A stretch of DNA of 64,000 nucleotides from Gammaproteobacteria bacterium (GTDB lineage Bacteria > Pseudomonadota > Gammaproteobacteria > Pseudomonadales > Azotimanducaceae), in assembly GCA_028821405.1 (NCBI GenBank), contig JAPPGK010000112.1, forward strand, positions 24,670 to 88,669. Direction: 5' to 3'. The position numbers were made by a program, and so were the translations under genes. Shown piece after piece: positions 62,230-64,000 of this stretch. The notes beneath the pieces were generated by a model. That model was not told the origin of the DNA, made no database searches, and worked only from the letters and a program-made list of their open reading frames with translations. Each line of letters opens with the position of its first letter. The first letter of the stretch is position 1.

Positions 62230-63867
62230 CTACACGGCGGTCGGCCGGATTCGCACGCCGCTCATCTCGAACTCGTGGCCATTGCTGCCGCAAAGCCCCT
62301 TCAGACGGTCGCCTTTGATCGTCCCCTCGAATTCGATGTCGATCACCATCTCGCCCTTGTTCACGCCGTAGACGAAGGAGACCTTGTTCCCCTCCACGCG
62401 AATGTTCCGGACCTTGGAAACCTCTCCGAATGCGGTCATTTCTATCCGACCGGTCCAGTCGTCATTGACCGTCAAGACTTGCTTGCCAAACGAAACGTCG
62501 AGCGCCCATTTGCCCCTTAACTCGCCTACTGCGCCGTCGACGAGCGCTTCTGCGTCTTCCTCCTCGGCGGAGGGCAACAACATCCCGATGGCCACGCGAT
62601 GCGTGCGTTCCGCCAATTCCGAGATACGATTGTCGTTGCAGTCTCGTACGACCGACATCAACCGGTCGCCGAGTACGCCAATCCATTTGTCGGGCAAGGA
62701 ACCGGCGCCGAATTTCGCACCCAGGATCGAGCCAACTGTTGCCCCATTGCAATCGGTGTCCCAACCACCTCGCACCGTCACCACGATGCCGTTTTCGTAG
62801 TCGTTCGAACCGAAAAACAAACCCATGACGACCAGTGCCGCATTATTTATCGTGTGGACGCCCGAATAGTGTCCATACTTTTCAAAAATGCGGTCCCAGA
62901 CCTTCTCCCAATCCGATAATTCTCTGCACCAAGAAAGCGTTTGATGAACTGCTTCGGAAAGACGACATTTTTCGGGAATTTCGGATAGTCCAATTCGAAC
63001 TATTTCCTCGATGTCACTGGTAACGAAAGATGCTGCCAACATGGATGCGACAAACATCTCGCCATAAATCCCGTTCTTTACGTGGGAAATACTGGCGTCT
63101 CGGTACGCTAATTCCGCCGCTTTTTCCGGCCATCCGGGGGTTACGTAGCCAAAAATGTCAGCCCGGATTTGCGCACCAATCCACTCGCGAAAAGGATTTC
63201 TCCAAAGCGCGGATTCAGGTGGCCATCGTCGATTGACGAAATTCCGGTAGGCTACATTCTCGGCCGTGTAAAGCATCTGGAAAGGCATGCGACTCAGCCA
63301 GGTATTCGCCATGTGCCGCGACGTCAATTCGCCGCCATGCCGTTCCAAGGCGAGCAGGCCGAGAATCGGGTAGTCCATGTCGTCGTCCCGGGCCATGAAT
63401 TCGATATTGTCCCGGGTGCTGGTCTTCAAAAACGGCGATATGGATCCCTCCGTGAACGGGATGTAGTGGTCGAGCGGAAGGGCGTGGGTCGACTCGAGGT
63501 AGGCGTCAATGCGTTTACGCGGCCACCCTTCCACCGGCTTGCCGAGCGAGCATCCCGCCGCCCGGCCGAGCCAGCCGCCGTAGATGCGATCCCGCATCGT
63601 TTCATCGGCGAGGTCCAGATCCATCCGCCGCGGGCCGTCCGGACGCAACGCGCGGATGGTCTCGAGGTCGGAGGGCTCTTCGTACGGGAACGACGGGTCG
63701 GGCTCGAGTGCATCGAGTTCGTCGTATAGCGCGGTGAACACCGCCGGATCCGTGTCCTCGTCCGCAAACGCCTGTTCGACGCGCGGCGCAAGCTGCGCGA
63801 CGTCGCATCCCTCCTCTCGGCGCTGCACCAGTTCCGCCCGAATCATCTGCCTTTCCAAACTGTCCAT
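62230..63867 (-). CDS. ADP-ribosylglycohydrolase-family protein with C-terminal beta domain
   Basis: The central part (about 95-430) is an ADP-ribosylglycohydrolase fold: IYGGWLGRAAGCSLGKPVEGW, FMARDDDMDYPILGLLAL with the metal-binding Asp cluster, and GWDTDCNGATVGSILGAKFG with the second Asp pair. These hydrolases remove ADP-ribose from proteins or small molecules. Residues 1-90 are helical and charged. The last 90 or so residues (VLTVNDDWTGRIEMTAFGEVSKVRNIRVEGNKVSFVYGV...) form a beta-rich extra domain. The ATG at 63867 follows GGAGGG. It is 545 residues long. Confidence 0.9.
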   Translation of the reverse strand: MDSLERQMIRAELVQRREEGCDVAQLAPRVEQAFADEDTDPAVFTALYDELDALEPDPSFPYEEPSDLETIRALRPDGPRRMDLDLADETMRDRIYGGWLGRAAGCSLGKPVEGWPRKRIDAYLESTHALPLDHYIPFTEGSISPFLKTSTRDNIEFMARDDDMDYPILGLLALERHGGELTSRHMANTWLSRMPFQMLYTAENVAYRNFVNRRWPPESALWRNPFREWIGAQIRADIFGYVTPGWPEKAAELAYRDASISHVKNGIYGEMFVASMLAASFVTSDIEEIVRIGLSEIPEKCRLSEAVHQTLSWCRELSDWEKVWDRIFEKYGHYSGVHTINNAALVVMGLFFGSNDYENGIVVTVRGGWDTDCNGATVGSILGAKFGAGSLPDKWIGVLGDRLMSVVRDCNDNRISELAERTHRVAIGMLLPSAEEEDAEALVDGAVGELRGKWALDVSFGKQVLTVNDDWTGRIEMTAFGEVSKVRNIRVEGNKVSFVYGVNKGEMVIDIEFEGTIKGDRLKGLCGSNGHEFEMSGVRIRPTAV

Positions 63868-64000
63868 CGATCCCTCCTGTTGAACCTGGGCCAGCCGAGA
63901 AGTGTGTCGGAACTGCCTCGGGTATGGCAACGTGGCGGAGTGGCAGGGGTGCACGGCAGATTTGTGGGAGTTGTGCCCGAGTCTCGGCACGCGGCGACTT
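63868..64000. other. End of window, no gene seen
   Basis: These 133 bp hold the ribosome site of the ADP-ribosylglycohydrolase gene (GGAGGG) and nothing else I can support. Confidence 0.4.

Overview
This window comes from the chromosome of a high-GC bacterium, most likely an uncultivated, free-living or host-associated marine proteobacterium. That placement is inference. It rests on a RecC N-terminus, an AddAB-like helicase-nuclease pair, an sqdBDC-type sulfolipid locus, MATE and OFA-type transporters, an outer-membrane beta-barrel protein, and many 'metabolic generalist' genes (CoA-transferases, LLM oxidoreductase, GMC oxidoreductase, sulfatase, GH32, amidohydrolases). There is no rRNA, CRISPR array, phage structural gene or intact insertion sequence. 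The only RNA gene seen is a tRNA-Arg(CCG).

Layout. 0-10 kb: truncated recC preceded by an orphan Phd-type antitoxin, larA, an SRPBCC protein, a Phd-VapC pair, a periplasmic rhodanese and a two-gene AddB/AddA-like operon. 10-19 kb: MATE exporter, a 1160-residue membrane/M1-like/golvesin-like fusion, and an operon of binding protein, HAMP protein, OFA-type MFS carrier and a small amidase. 19-28 kb: PhyH dioxygenase, 5'-3' exonuclease, an sqdB-sqdD-sqdC-like sulfolipid locus, SMUG1-type uracil-DNA glycosylase, a broken methyltransferase gene carrying a repeat, and Uma2. 28-36 kb: two overlapping family III CoA-transferases with a tandem GNAT gene, sulfatase, a one-component HTH regulator, Rieske oxygenase with a VOC protein, and a Fic protein lacking its catalytic His. 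37-46 kb: a second giant fusion protein paralogous to the first, an outer-membrane protein, aldolase, GH32, LLM oxidoreductase and SDR. 46-52 kb: ECF sigma factor with a large C-terminal domain, TrpB2-like enzyme overlapping a beta-RFAP-synthase-like gene, DUF1330, and a nucleobase permease with a GHKL-like C-terminal domain. 52-60 kb: a leftward catabolic block (GMC oxidoreductase, serine hydrolase, D-aminoacylase, amidohydrolase, cupin, MaoC-like). 60-64 kb: tRNA-Arg, SMP-30 lactonase, VapBC, retropepsin-like protease and an ADP-ribosylglycohydrolase.

The most unusual content is: the pair of giant fusion paralogs with no ABC ATPase in the window; the TrpB2 plus beta-RFAP-synthase-like gene pair; the permease-GHKL fusion; the His-less Fic protein behind a repeated TTGCGCGA-type operator; and a dispersed repeat of about 112 bp, one copy of which sits inside a decayed methyltransferase gene. 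Several short palindromes lie exactly where autoregulated toxin-antitoxin or Fic promoters would be expected.
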